Assembly (NCBI GenBank): GCA_021786375.1
Contig: JAJYNL010000076.1
Location: forward strand, 1 to 50,831
Length of the DNA: 50,831 nucleotides
Direction: 5' to 3'
Origin: Actinomycetes bacterium
GTDB lineage: Bacteria; Actinomycetota; Acidimicrobiia; Acidimicrobiales; Acidimicrobiaceae
Shown here: positions 9,107-17,938 of the stretch, in pieces
Layout of the letters: every line of letters begins with the position of its first letter
Numbering within the stretch: position 1 is the stretch's first letter
Program-made: the position numbers and the translations under genes
The notes under the pieces: generated by a model
The model's database searches: none
The model's input: only the letters and a program-made list of their open reading frames with translations
Told to the model about the DNA's origin: nothing

Positions 9107-10111
9107 TCAGCTCAGTGAAGGCGCTTCGCCAAGGATAAGAGAGGTGAAGGGCCGGGGATGCAGGAGTTTCGCCAGCGGCTCCAGTTGAAGCCCAAGGCGC
9201 GCGGCCGCAACGATCTGCTCCACCGGGAGCGCGGGGCAGGTCATGGCCACCGCCTCAGCCGACCTTGCCGCGATCTCGAGGCGCCCGGTAGCGTCCGTGC
9301 GCTCCACCAATACGCCGTCATTGCCGGCGAAGTAAGTTTCCATCTGCGCGACTGTTTCCCAAGTGCGTTTGCCGACCGGAACCCATGTACTGCGGCCACG
9401 GAAGTGGAGCGTCAAGTGAGCTTCCGCCGGAGGCTCCGCCAGAGTGGTGGAGGAACCCGCCAACGCGTCAAATGCCCGGCCGACGCCGTGGCCGCGGAAG
9501 ATGCGATGCACCGGGCGCACGAGCGCGAAGAGGTCCTTGGCCTGACAGACAAACGCGAGAATCTCCGCTCCCGGCGTCACATCCACATCTGCGAACCCCG
9601 CCCCAAGCAGGGCGGGCTGGACGTCCTCCACCGCCTTGCGGACCATATCTATCGCGGCCGGCTGCACAAGCGCGTATAAGCGGTGGGCCACGCCTTCTGC
9701 GTCACTTATCCGGGCGATTGGACCGATGCGATATGGGTTGACCTGGTCGATGACATCGGTCTCCACTATTGCCCAGGTGGCCTCGACCTGGGTTGGCATT
9801 CCGCCGGCCTCCGCCGCGCCCTTGCCGGACGACGGAGGCGGCTCCGGTCCGGAGCGCTGAGGGGCCACCCACTTCGCGGGAGCGGCAGGGCGGCGCCCGC
9901 CTTGGGATCCGAGCGCAAGGACCCCGATTGCGCCGACGACCCGTAGCGGGTGGCCGTTCCGGCTCCAGCGGGCCATCTCGTAGAGGTATAGGCCGGTTTC
10001 CTCGTCCTCCACCAACTCGCCCGGGTCGAAACCCCCGGACCGTAGCTCTTGGATCGTGCCCACCACCTCGGTGTCGACGCGTAAGGCGCGGAAATCCCTT
10101 AACGTGTGCAT
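9107..10111 (-). CDS. Conserved-looking protein of unknown function (334 aa)
   Basis: Soluble protein with no recognised family. An N-terminal segment (~1-60, RALRVDTEVVGTIQELRSGG and LYLYEMARW) leads to a Pro/Ala-rich linker (~75-105), then a long alpha/beta region up to residue 334 with no membrane segments or metal motifs. The frame covers 1005 bp with codon use like the neighbouring genes, which supports a real gene. The ATG at 10111 lies 89 bp from the divergent HAD phosphatase start, so the two probably share a promoter region. Its stop is 3 bp from that of the TSUP gene (convergent). No function is proposed. Confidence 0.6.
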   Translation of the reverse strand: MHTLRDFRALRVDTEVVGTIQELRSGGFDPGELVEDEETGLYLYEMARWSRNGHPLRVVGAIGVLALGSQGGRRPAAPAKWVAPQRSGPEPPPSSGKGAAEAGGMPTQVEATWAIVETDVIDQVNPYRIGPIARISDAEGVAHRLYALVQPAAIDMVRKAVEDVQPALLGAGFADVDVTPGAEILAFVCQAKDLFALVRPVHRIFRGHGVGRAFDALAGSSTTLAEPPAEAHLTLHFRGRSTWVPVGKRTWETVAQMETYFAGNDGVLVERTDATGRLEIAARSAEAVAMTCPALPVEQIVAAARLGLQLEPLAKLLHPRPFTSLILGEAPSLS

Positions 10112-10200
10112 TGCACCCCCAATCTACGGCGCCCTTCCGGTGCGATCGGGCATGCTCTGTAGAATTGAACCTTGCATCTATGTGTGGCCGGGGAGGATCT

Positions 10201-10959
10201 TTGAGCGCGCGTCAAAGCTGGGTAATCGACTTGGACGGGGTCCTGTGGCTGATGGACGACCCTATCGACGGTTCGGTGGAGGCCATAGGTCGGCTGCTGG
10301 AGGCGGGCGTGGAGGTGACCTTCGCGACCAATAACGGGTTGCTTACCAAGGCCGAGTACTCGGCCAAGCTCGAGCGCATCGGTGTGGACTCGGCTCGCGT
10401 GAAGCTGGTCAGCTCCGCGGGTGCCGCGGCGAGCCTGGTGGAGCCGGGGGAGCGCGCCTACGTAATAGGCGGCGCCGGGGTAATCGAAGCCCTTGGCGAG
10501 CGGGGCGTGGAAGTAGTGGACAGCTCGGACGTCGACGTGGTGGTGGCGGGCTGGGACCGGGAGATCAGCTATTCCAAGCTGGCGCGGGCCTGCCGCGCGC
10601 TTCGCACCAAAGGCGCCCGCTTGGTTGCAACCAATTCCGACCCGATATACCCGACCCCCCATGGCCCGCTGCCCGGCGCGGGTTCGATAATTGCGGCGGT
10701 GATAGCCGCAGGAGGGGTAACGCCAACCTGGGCGGGCAAGCCCGAGGCGCCTATGGCCGACGCGGTTCGGACCCTGGTCGGCGACCCGACCCTCATGGTC
10801 GGCGACCGGCTGGAGACGGACGGGGCCTTCGCGCGCCAGCTGGGGTGTGATTTCGCCCTGGTGATGTCGGGCGTCACCAAGGATACGCCAGGCGAGGAGG
10901 ACCGTGTCGCCCACGTATCCGATGACCTGGCTTTGCTGGTGGAGAAGCTGATCGGCTGA
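10201..10959 (+). CDS. HAD-superfamily phosphatase, NagD/HAD-IIA type (252 aa)
   Basis: Cytoplasmic Mg-dependent phosphohydrolase. Motif I is VIDLDGVLW with nucleophile Asp10 and acid/base Asp12. Motif II is FATNNG, the conserved Lys lies in TWAGKPEAP and motif IV is LMVGDRLETD. The large cap between motifs II and III fits the NagD or 4-nitrophenylphosphatase-like subclass, which acts on small phosphoesters. The TTG at 10201 is chosen because GGGGAGGA sits 3 bases upstream of it; an in-frame ATG at 10180 lies inside that leader and has no ribosome site of its own. The stop is 4 bp from that of the convergent ureohydrolase gene. Confidence 0.88.
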   Translation: MSARQSWVIDLDGVLWLMDDPIDGSVEAIGRLLEAGVEVTFATNNGLLTKAEYSAKLERIGVDSARVKLVSSAGAAASLVEPGERAYVIGGAGVIEALGERGVEVVDSSDVDVVVAGWDREISYSKLARACRALRTKGARLVATNSDPIYPTPHGPLPGAGSIIAAVIAAGGVTPTWAGKPEAPMADAVRTLVGDPTLMVGDRLETDGAFARQLGCDFALVMSGVTKDTPGEEDRVAHVSDDLALLVEKLIG

Positions 10960-10963
10960 GGCG

Positions 10964-11962
10964 TTACGACCTGGCGGCATCGAGCTTGCGCATGGCCAGG
11001 CCGGCGATCGCCTCGAGGCCGACGCGATGGGCGTTGTTGATGGTCAGCTCGGCCCAGTCGTAGGCGGGCGCGACTTCGACGATGTCGACGGCCAGGACTT
11101 TGACATGGCGGGTGATCCGCCGGATTGCGCGGAGCAGGTCTACCGGTGCGATCCCGCCCGGCTCGGGAGTGCCGGTCCCCGGGGCGAAACCCGGATCCAG
11201 AACGTCTATGTCGACTGAGAGATAGATTCCCTTGGGCGAGGCGGTCGCCTCCTCGATGGCATCGTCGATGACGGCGGCGAGCCCTCGCTCGTAAACCTCG
11301 TTCATAGTGTGCCAGCGCATCTCCTGCTCCGCCATCCACTCGAACGTCTCGGCGGGTGGCCAGTAGCCGCGCAGTCCGACTTGAACGAAGTGGCGCCCCA
11401 TCACTGCGCCAGATTCGATCAGCCGCCGCATCGGGGTTCCGTGGCTGGCATAGTTGCCACCGATCTCCTCAGCGGTGTCCGCGTGGGCGTCGAAGTGGAT
11501 GATGCCGATCTCCCCCCATCCGGCTGCGTCGGCTACTGCGCTCGCCGACGGCCAGGTGATCGAGTGATCGCCTCCTATGACCAGCGGGATGATTCCTCGC
11601 CGCGCGACTTCACCGACACGGTCCCTGATGGCCTTGGCGGATGGCTCCCACATACCGTGGGTGCAGATGGCATCCCCGAAATCGACCACTTCGAGCTCGT
11701 CGAAGATCTCGATCCCGTAGTCCATGTGGTAGGTGCCCGGCCCGTAGGCCAGTGCCCGCAGCGCCCGCGGCGCGAAGCGCGCCCCCGGACGGTTGGTGGT
11801 GGAGTCGTCCCAGGGCGCGCCGACCACCGCCACATCGGGCCGCCATTCGTCCAGCTGCTCCGGCTCGGTGAGGAGGGGTCGCTGGGCAAAGGTGGCCATA
11901 CCTTGATAGGAGGCTGTGTCAAGCTGGGATTGCATGCCCGGTGGAATCTGTCGCTTTGGCAT
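10964..11962 (-). CDS. Ureohydrolase: agmatinase/arginase family (332 aa)
   Basis: Binuclear-metal amidinohydrolase that releases urea from a guanidino compound. The metal ligands are visible: His133 in IGGDHSI, Asp158/His160/Asp162 in FDAHADT, and Asp251/Asp253 in SVDIDVLDP. The length and the N-terminal VVGAPWDDSTTNRPGARFAP fit the agmatinase-like branch, which also contains guanidinobutyrase and guanidine hydrolases, so the substrate is open. The ATG at 11962 follows AGGAAGAG; a longer frame upstream to 12094 is low-complexity and is not used. It is divergent from the reductase gene at 12144, with a ~180-bp shared upstream region. Confidence 0.9.
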   Translation of the reverse strand: MPKRQIPPGMQSQLDTASYQGMATFAQRPLLTEPEQLDEWRPDVAVVGAPWDDSTTNRPGARFAPRALRALAYGPGTYHMDYGIEIFDELEVVDFGDAICTHGMWEPSAKAIRDRVGEVARRGIIPLVIGGDHSITWPSASAVADAAGWGEIGIIHFDAHADTAEEIGGNYASHGTPMRRLIESGAVMGRHFVQVGLRGYWPPAETFEWMAEQEMRWHTMNEVYERGLAAVIDDAIEEATASPKGIYLSVDIDVLDPGFAPGTGTPEPGGIAPVDLLRAIRRITRHVKVLAVDIVEVAPAYDWAELTINNAHRVGLEAIAGLAMRKLDAARS

Positions 11963-12143
11963 CGCGTGCTCTTCCTGAAGCGGTATACGAACAGCTGAGC
12001 CTATCCGGGCCGGGGCGGCCGGGTAAAGGGGTGTCGGGCTCGCGGAGTGGTGGCAGGTGTGCAAAGATGAGGGGAGAGGGCCCGCTCCGCGCACCGGGTG
12101 CTCACTCTTTGTTCCTCGCTTCTTCGCCGGAGGTCACCGCCCT

Positions 12144-13139
12144 ATGCAGGCACGCCAGATTACGCTCGCTTCGAGGCCCGTGGGAATGCCCACTGCCGAG
12201 ACGTTTGGTTCGCGAGTTGTGGAGGTTGGCCCGCCGGCCGATGGGGAGGTGCTGGTTCGCTGGCGCTTCCTGTCGGTGGATCCGTACATGCGGGGGCGCA
12301 TGAACGCCGCCCGCAGCTACGTCCCCCCTTTCGAAGTCGGTGAGCCCCTGATCGGTTCGGCGGTCGGGGAGGTGCTCGAGTCCAATTCGCCGTCAGTGGC
12401 GGTAGGCGACCTGGTGCTTTCCATGGCCAGCTGGTCGGACTACGAGGTTAAGCCGGCACACTCGCTTCGTCGCCTCGAGCCGGTTGAAGGTGTTTCGCCC
12501 AGTGCCTACCTCGGGGTGCTCGGAATGCCGGGCTTCACTGCCTACATCGGCCTAACCCGTTTCGCAGAACCGAAGTCGGGCGAGGTTCTTTTCGTCTCCG
12601 GAGCCGCGGGTGCCGTTGGCTCCGCCGTAGGGCAGATCGCCAAGATAATGGGCCTCAGGGTTATTGGAAGCGCCGGTGGTGCGGCCAAGGCTACACGGCT
12701 GGGTGAGCTCGGCTTCGACATCGGGATCGACTACCGCGCGGGCGACATCGTTCACCTGCTCGCCGAGGCGGCTCCCGACGGCATTGACCTCTACTTCGAC
12801 AACGTTGGTGGCAGCCATCTCGTAGCGGCGCTGGAGGCTTCGCGCGACTACGCACGCTTCGTCATGTGTGGCTCGATTTCCGGATATAACGCAAGCGCCC
12901 GCGAACCCGGTCCCTGGAACCTATTCCGCGTCGTGCAACGGCGGCTCACCTTGCGGGGCTTCATCGTCAGCGATCACGGTGCCGCGCTAGGGGAGTTCGC
13001 CGAGAAAATGACCGGCTGGATAAGGGCCGGTCAGGTCAAGTATGACGAGACGGTGGTGAAGGGTCTCGATAACGCCCCCGAGGCTTTCCTGGGCCTGTTC
13101 TCGGGGGCGAACCTGGGCAAGATGGTCGTCGAACTCTGA
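12144..13139 (+). CDS. NADP-dependent oxidoreductase, zinc-free MDR type (331 aa)
   Basis: Medium-chain reductase of the CurA/PTGR (leukotriene B4 dehydrogenase-like) branch, which reduces the double bond of alpha,beta-unsaturated carbonyl compounds with NADPH. Family features are RFLSVDPYMRGRMN near residue 45, the absence of zinc-binding Cys, the nucleotide motif VSGAAGAVGSAVGQIAKIMG, YFDNVGG, and SGYN followed by RRLTLRGFIVSDH. The ATG at 12144 follows GGAGG with a 10-base spacer; an upstream GTG extension to 12057 looks spurious. It is a single gene, followed by ~170 bp before the two-component operon. Confidence 0.9.
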   Translation: MQARQITLASRPVGMPTAETFGSRVVEVGPPADGEVLVRWRFLSVDPYMRGRMNAARSYVPPFEVGEPLIGSAVGEVLESNSPSVAVGDLVLSMASWSDYEVKPAHSLRRLEPVEGVSPSAYLGVLGMPGFTAYIGLTRFAEPKSGEVLFVSGAAGAVGSAVGQIAKIMGLRVIGSAGGAAKATRLGELGFDIGIDYRAGDIVHLLAEAAPDGIDLYFDNVGGSHLVAALEASRDYARFVMCGSISGYNASAREPGPWNLFRVVQRRLTLRGFIVSDHGAALGEFAEKMTGWIRAGQVKYDETVVKGLDNAPEAFLGLFSGANLGKMVVEL

Positions 13140-13308
13140 GGCACGCGCTTTCTAAGAACACTCTAATGTTGATTTAATACTCTGTTCCCAAGGGTCATGA
13201 AGGCTCATACGCGGGTCAGCTGATCGGGTTCGCGGTATTTCACCGACGCACCCGCGGAAGCCTGCAGAGGTTGCGTGGCTCCGGTGCAGGCATGCAGGAG
13301 AGGCGCGC

Positions 13309-13821
13309 ATGAGGGACTCCAAGTCACTCTCTGCCACCTTGGGCAGGGTCTTGGGCATAGGGGTGCCGATGGTGGTGGGCGGGGTCATAACGGCCGCCTA
13401 CCTCCAACTCGGCGTGCCCCGCTCACCCGGCGTCGCCATTCCCAAGGCGGTAGAGGTGGTTGCGCCATCCTCCTCGGTGCCGAGTACGCCGGGGTCCGGT
13501 GTCACGACTACCTCCGAGGACCGTGGTTCCTCCGACGCAGGCAAGCTGATCGTGGTTTCGCCAACGAATCCGGTGCTCGCGTACGAGTCTGGCTCGTCGT
13601 CACCGGTCGAGATAAATCCCGAGGCCAACCCGGAGGGTGGCGACAAGAGTTCCTCCGGCTCCGAGGCCACGACCACCACAACCAGCGCTGCCACGACCAC
13701 CACAACCATGGCCACCACCACCACGGCCGAGTCGACGAATTCGAACCAGCCTTCCAGCGATGGTGGCTCGGGTACCACAACCACCGCCAAGTCGTCCGAC
13801 TCGTCGGGCGGCGACAATTGA
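13309..13821 (+). CDS. Membrane-anchored Ser/Thr-rich protein, unknown function (170 aa)
   Basis: Small protein with a cytoplasmic N-terminus, one hydrophobic segment (~12-34, LGRVLGIGVPMVVGGVITAA) and an extracytoplasmic tail of low complexity. The tail contains runs of Thr separated by Ala/Met (about 115-145) and is rich in Ser, Gly and Pro, as in cell-wall-spanning stalks of actinobacteria. There is no enzymatic motif. Its TGA overlaps the ATG of the following histidine kinase (TGATG), so translation is coupled and the protein may act in the same signalling pathway. The AT-rich stretch near 13165-13185 (containing taatact) is a candidate promoter for the operon; this is not proven. Confidence 0.75.
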   Translation: MRDSKSLSATLGRVLGIGVPMVVGGVITAAYLQLGVPRSPGVAIPKAVEVVAPSSSVPSTPGSGVTTTSEDRGSSDAGKLIVVSPTNPVLAYESGSSSPVEINPEANPEGGDKSSSGSEATTTTTSAATTTTTMATTTTAESTNSNQPSSDGGSGTTTTAKSSDSSGGDN

Positions 13822-15368
13822 TGGCCCCGCCAGGTGGCGCGGAGGTGCCACTCGAGCTGACGGCCCTCGGCCCGGAACCCCCGGCCCCAGAGAGTGTCGA
13901 GGCGCTTGCCCCGCAAGCACGGGGTAGGCGGCGCCTAGGGCCGGCGCGACGGATGGGGCGCTGGAAGATCGGAACTGTGCCGCGGCTGATAGCGGGTCTA
14001 TCCATCGTCACGGCTGCCGTTTTCGGCCTGGTGGCGGTACAGGTGGCCCAAACCTTCAAGTCGCACGCCACGGCAATCACGCGCGGAATACTCGTGGATG
14101 ATCTCGGGGAATATAGCCGCGCATTGGAAGCCAGCCCCGGCTCGTCCATCTTCGGGACCACCTCCAGGTATCTGGCCAGCCACCAGGTCGATGCCTCTCG
14201 GGCGATCATGGTCGGGATATCCGGAGGCGCCACGCTTGGCTCCCGCGGCTCTCAGCAGCTACTGCAATCCAGCCAGGTCAAGGCGTGGCTTGCGCACGCC
14301 CCGGCCGCCACGACAATTCAAGGCCTGCCTGCGGGGCAGAAGCAGTACCTCATCCTTGCTTCGCCGATCAGGCAGGGCACCAAGGTGGTGGGGGTCTTCA
14401 TTGTGGCGGCTGATGAGACCAGCTTGCTTGCCGAGAGCCGGCAGGTGATGCTGCTTGCCATAGCCGAGGCCGCGATCGCGGTGGCCTTCACCGTGGGCAG
14501 CGGGTATCTGCTTTTGCGGCGGGTGCTCGGAATGGTCGGCGGGATAACCCGGACGGCGGCGGGGATTGCCGAGGGTGATTTGAGCAGGCGCCTCGATTAC
14601 CGCGGTCCCGACGACGAGATGGGCACCATGGCCAAGACCTTCGACCAGATGATCGATCGCCTGGATGCGACCATGGAGGAGCAGCGCCGGCTGCTGTCGG
14701 ACGTTTCCCACCAGCTCAAGACCCCTTTGACCATAGTGCGCGGGAATCTGGAGCTGATCGAGAGGTTGGGTGAGCCGCTGAGCCCCGAGAACCAGGAGGG
14801 CCTCCAGTACGCTCTGGATGAGATTTCCTATATGAGCCGCCTGATCGACCAGCTCCTCATGCTGGGCAGGACCATGGAGCGTGACTTCCTGCAGCCCGAG
14901 CCCGTGGACCTGCGCGCCTTCATGGCCGACGTTTTTGCGGCGGCTTCGGTTATGGCGCCACGTGCATGGCGCTACGTCGAGCCTCCTGATCTGGTCTTGC
15001 TCATCGACGCGCCCAAGTTGCGCGGAGCAATCCTCAATCTGGTCGAGAATGCGGTCAAGGCCACCGGTGAAGGGGACGAGATTGAGGTTGCGGCCCGTGC
15101 CGACCAACACCTGCTAACGATATCGGTCGCTGATTCAGGTCCTGGCGTACCGCCTGGAATGGAGGCGGCAATCTTCAGGCGCTTCGAGAGGGGATCACGG
15201 ACCTATGCCAAGGGAGCGGGACTTGGGTTGTCCATCGTCGATGCGGTGGCAAGAGCGCACTCCGGTGCGGCCCTCGTCGGCCGCTCGCACCTCGGAGGGG
15301 CGGAGTTTTCCGTGGTTCTCCCGCTCAGTCTGGCAAACGGCTACGGCCAGACCGAGAGTCGGGTTTGA
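13821..15368 (+). CDS. Sensor histidine kinase, HAMP-HisKA-HATPase (515 aa)
   Basis: Membrane sensor that phosphorylates the response regulator encoded next to it. Order: basic/Pro-rich cytoplasmic start, membrane segment 1 (~55-77), extracytoplasmic sensor (~78-215), membrane segment 2 (~216-240) and HAMP. The HisKA domain follows with phospho-acceptor His297 in SDVSHQLKTPLT. The ATPase has an N box (LVENAVKAT), a G1 box (DSGPGVP) and a G2 box (AKGAGLGLSIV). The ATG at 13821 overlaps the stop of the Ser/Thr-rich gene by one base; a longer upstream frame is that gene's shadow. The regulator gene starts 49 bp downstream. Confidence 0.93.
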   Translation: MAPPGGAEVPLELTALGPEPPAPESVEALAPQARGRRRLGPARRMGRWKIGTVPRLIAGLSIVTAAVFGLVAVQVAQTFKSHATAITRGILVDDLGEYSRALEASPGSSIFGTTSRYLASHQVDASRAIMVGISGGATLGSRGSQQLLQSSQVKAWLAHAPAATTIQGLPAGQKQYLILASPIRQGTKVVGVFIVAADETSLLAESRQVMLLAIAEAAIAVAFTVGSGYLLLRRVLGMVGGITRTAAGIAEGDLSRRLDYRGPDDEMGTMAKTFDQMIDRLDATMEEQRRLLSDVSHQLKTPLTIVRGNLELIERLGEPLSPENQEGLQYALDEISYMSRLIDQLLMLGRTMERDFLQPEPVDLRAFMADVFAAASVMAPRAWRYVEPPDLVLLIDAPKLRGAILNLVENAVKATGEGDEIEVAARADQHLLTISVADSGPGVPPGMEAAIFRRFERGSRTYAKGAGLGLSIVDAVARAHSGAALVGRSHLGGAEFSVVLPLSLANGYGQTESRV

Positions 15369-15417
15369 AGGTCGGGTGGCCGTGGTTGGGCAGCCCTGAG
15401 CTGATCAAGGAGCAAAG

Positions 15418-16110
15418 ATGAACATCGTCATAGTGGAGGATGATCCACAGATCGCCAGCTTCCTTTCGCGTGGACTTCGCGCGGAGGGCTACGCGACCAG
15501 CATCATCTCCGACGGCGAGTCGGCGGCGCGCGCCGTTCCCACCATGGCCGACGACATCGACCTGGTCCTGCTGGACCTTGGCCTACCGCTCCGCGACGGC
15601 AAGTCCGTGCTTTCCCAGTGGAGGGCGGAAAAGTTCGTCAAGCCGGTCATAATCCTCACCGCGCGCGACGAGGTGGCGGAGAAGGTGAAGGGCCTGAACG
15701 CCGGCGCGACCGACTACGTCACCAAGCCGTTCTCTTTCGATGAGCTCCTGGCGCGAATTCGCGCGGCGCTGCGGACCTACGATTCAGCGTCGCTCACCAC
15801 GCTCGAGGTTGCCGACGTAACCTTCGACATGCTCTCGAAAGTCGCATTCCGCGGCGGCAAGCGTATCGAGCTGGCTCAGCGAGAGTGGTCGCTGCTGGAG
15901 CTCTTCATGCGCAATCCGCACCAAGTGCTTTCCCGGATCCAGATCTTGAACCATGTGTGGGACTACTCCTTCGATCCCGGATCGAACATCGTCGATGTCT
16001 ACGTTGGCTACCTGCGCAAGAAGATAAACATCACGGGGCACGAGCCTCTGATCCAGACGGTGCGGGGGGCAGGCTACCGCTTCATACCCCCATCGTCAAA
16101 GTTCAGCTGA
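15418..16110 (+). CDS. Response regulator, OmpR/PhoB family (230 aa)
   Basis: DNA-binding partner of the preceding kinase. The receiver domain (1-120) has acidic residues EDD at 7-9, phosphorylation site Asp53 in LVLLDLGLPLRDG, the Thr of ILTAR and the Lys of VTKPFSFDEL. The winged-helix output domain (~130-228) shows RIELAQREWSLLELFMRNP, VLSRIQILNHVW and the IQTVRGAGYRF wing. The ATG at 15418 follows AAGGAG. Its TGA lies inside the 8-bp palindrome TCAGCTGA, which also holds the stop of the convergent ferritin-like gene. Targets are unknown; self-regulation of the operon is usual for this family. Confidence 0.95.
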   Translation: MNIVIVEDDPQIASFLSRGLRAEGYATSIISDGESAARAVPTMADDIDLVLLDLGLPLRDGKSVLSQWRAEKFVKPVIILTARDEVAEKVKGLNAGATDYVTKPFSFDELLARIRAALRTYDSASLTTLEVADVTFDMLSKVAFRGGKRIELAQREWSLLELFMRNPHQVLSRIQILNHVWDYSFDPGSNIVDVYVGYLRKKINITGHEPLIQTVRGAGYRFIPPSSKFS

Positions 16111-17197
16111 GGTGCTCTTGGTCCTCCATCGCGGCGCGGATGGAGGACGACACCTCCGCCTGGCGGGCCTCGTCGATCTCGGTCGCCACACGCTCGTCGT
16201 CAGCCATAAGCGCGTCGAGGTCGGTATCGGCGAAGCCGAGCACGCCCATCTTCTCGAACGCGGAGCGCATGGTCTCCCCAAACAGGCCGATGTCCTGTAA
16301 GACCGGAACGATACGGGTGAAGAGCAGGTTCCGGAAGGCCTGTTGTGTCTCCGAGCGCTCCACCCATTCCAGGCACTCGTCGGTGCCCAGACCCAGGGTG
16401 TCCCACACCTCCTGGGCCAGGAAGCGGCTGCGCATTAGGTTGCAGGCCTCCGCGCAGAACTCCTCGCGTTCCTTCCGCTCGTGCTCCGAGAGCCGCGGAT
16501 AGTAATCACGTAGTGCGTTTCGCCCAAAGGCCACATGCCTTGCCTCGTCCTGCATCACGTAGGCGGTTAGCTCCCGGGCCAGCTGGTTGCCGGTAAGATT
16601 GCGGATCATCCCGAAGGCCGCCAGCGCCAAGCCCTCGATCAACACCTGCATGCCCAGATAGGTCATATCCCAACGCGAGTCGCTGAGCACCTGGTCCAAG
16701 ATGCTGCGCAGGTTCGGATTTATGGGATAGGCAAGCTCCAGCTTGTTCAAGAAGGTGGAGTACACTTCGACATGGCGTGCCTCGTCCATAACCTGGGTGG
16801 CGGCATAGAACTTGGAGTCCATGTCCGGGACGTTCTGCACTATCTTCGCGGCGCAGATCAGCGCACCCTGCTCCCCGTGCAGGAATTGGGAGAATTGCCA
16901 GGATGCCAGGTGGAGCTTCAACTCGCCGCGCGCGGCTGGGTCCATGCGCTCCCATACCGGCGAGCCGTAGATCGGTACGTAATAGTCCTCGCTGCCCAGC
17001 GGGTTTTCCAGATCGACTTGGTGTTGCCAGTCGATGCGGACCTTGGCGTCCCATTGGCGGCGCTTGCCCTTGTCGTACAAGGAAAGCAGCTTCTCCCGGC
17101 CCGAGTCGTAGTCCCAGCTGAACTGCACGGCACCGGTGTTGTCCTGGGTCTTCCAGCCGGTCAGCTCCGCCGGAACGGCATATCGCTTAACGCCCAT
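16103..17197 (-). CDS. Ferritin-like di-iron protein, possible oxygenase (364 aa)
   Basis: Soluble helical protein with two E/DEARH pairs typical of carboxylate-bridged di-iron enzymes. Ligands in order: Glu109 (LHGEQGAL), Glu139 and His142 (MDEARHVE), Glu188 (LIEGLALAAFG), Glu218 and His221 (QDEARHVAFG). This is the R2-like/ferritin-like four-helix arrangement; the substrate is unknown, and oxidases, N-oxygenases and desaturases share this core. The ATG at 17197 follows AGGGGGAAT; a TTG at 17215 is possible but has no ribosome site. The 3' end overlaps the response regulator by 8 bp on the opposite strand. A decayed copy of its 5' end occurs at about 23.3-23.6 kb. Confidence 0.85.
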   Translation of the reverse strand: MGVKRYAVPAELTGWKTQDNTGAVQFSWDYDSGREKLLSLYDKGKRRQWDAKVRIDWQHQVDLENPLGSEDYYVPIYGSPVWERMDPAARGELKLHLASWQFSQFLHGEQGALICAAKIVQNVPDMDSKFYAATQVMDEARHVEVYSTFLNKLELAYPINPNLRSILDQVLSDSRWDMTYLGMQVLIEGLALAAFGMIRNLTGNQLARELTAYVMQDEARHVAFGRNALRDYYPRLSEHERKEREEFCAEACNLMRSRFLAQEVWDTLGLGTDECLEWVERSETQQAFRNLLFTRIVPVLQDIGLFGETMRSAFEKMGVLGFADTDLDALMADDERVATEIDEARQAEVSSSIRAAMEDQEHLS

Positions 17198-17460
17198 TGC
17201 ATTCCCCCTGGGCAAAAGCTAGCACAGGGCCTGCTGTTCGCTAATGCCCCTTCCAGCGCCGGTCAGCTCTCGCTGGACGCGTCCCCGCGGGGCGTGATCC
17301 AGATGCGTGAATGTGCAAGCCCGGGTGGGCCACCCGGGCCAGGATCAGGCATAGGAAGATCCCAAATAGTTGGGCCGGGGCCCCAAGACGGTCGGATCCC
17401 ATGGAAGCTATGTCCAGGCCGGCCATGGTGCCGCCCGGTTCGGGCTGGACCAGCGGGAGA
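16950..17460 (+). repeat. Left copy of a diverged ~0.5-kb direct repeat
   Basis: Covers the 5' end of the ferritin-like gene, the upstream spacer and the 3' end of the zinc-ribbon pseudogene. It matches 23330-23850 in the same orientation with mismatches and small indels. Strong shared blocks are tgtcgtacaaggaaagcagc versus tgtcgtccaaggaaagcggc, gtcagctctcgctgga, gggtgggccacccgggccag and agacggtcggatcccatgga. The match weakens at both ends, so the borders are approximate. Confidence 0.8.
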
Positions 17461-17725
17461 CCTCCTCGAGTCGGTACTGGACCTGCGGTCCGGTAGTGGC
17501 GTCGACGAACGCGATCCTTACCTGCGGGCTGGTTCGCCTGCATCCGCCTGTCCCCCGCACCGCGGTTCCCCGCGCCACCCGGCTCTGCGCCTTGGCCAGG
17601 GCACGGGGTCGAGCGGATCGATTCGCTTTGGAAAGGTACGATCCTCGGCACGCACCTGGACAGTTCGGTTGGGGCGAGGTGGCACTCCAGCCCGCACTCC
17701 CGCTTGGATTCTCCACCCTCGACAC
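17241..17725 (-). pseudogene. Decayed copy of the zinc-ribbon protein gene at 23660-24280
   Basis: One minus-strand frame encodes GTMAGLDIASMGSDRLGAPA and AQLFGIFLCLILARVAHPG, nearly identical to the C-terminus of the intact 206-residue protein. Further upstream a second frame gives VRIAFVDATTGPQVQYRLEE, which aligns with VRTSMVIYTDGPTGLHMVNR of that protein. The gene is therefore frameshifted in the middle. Its tail also differs after AHPG through a frame change, and no zinc-ribbon N-terminus (CxxC pairs) can be found. No intact product is expected. The upstream limit is approximate. Confidence 0.75.
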
Positions 17726-17938
17726 CGTTCATCGGCGATTAGCTTGGTGTGCTCGAAATCCGCGTGGTGACGGCGTGGTCATGTAAGAGTTCGCGTACGA
17801 GTTTGGCGCTGGCGAGAAGGCCGGGCGGAACTCCTCGGGCATGTGACGCGGGCCTCCCCGAGGCGTGGTCCGAGAGGCCATGCTGGAACCATGATCTGGC
17901 GACCTTGGAGCCCAGTCCGATTGCGTGCCGGTGGATGC
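17726..17938. other. Spacer downstream of the LuxR-type regulator gene
   Basis: About 210 bp between the decayed zinc-ribbon copy and the regulator stop. It contains no convincing frame or clear terminator hairpin with a T tract. Confidence 0.4.

Noticed and set aside
17470-17938. Insertion sequence at the edge of the 17-24 kb module
   Set aside because: No transposase frame or terminal inverted repeats; the similarity is explained by the decayed zinc-ribbon copy.
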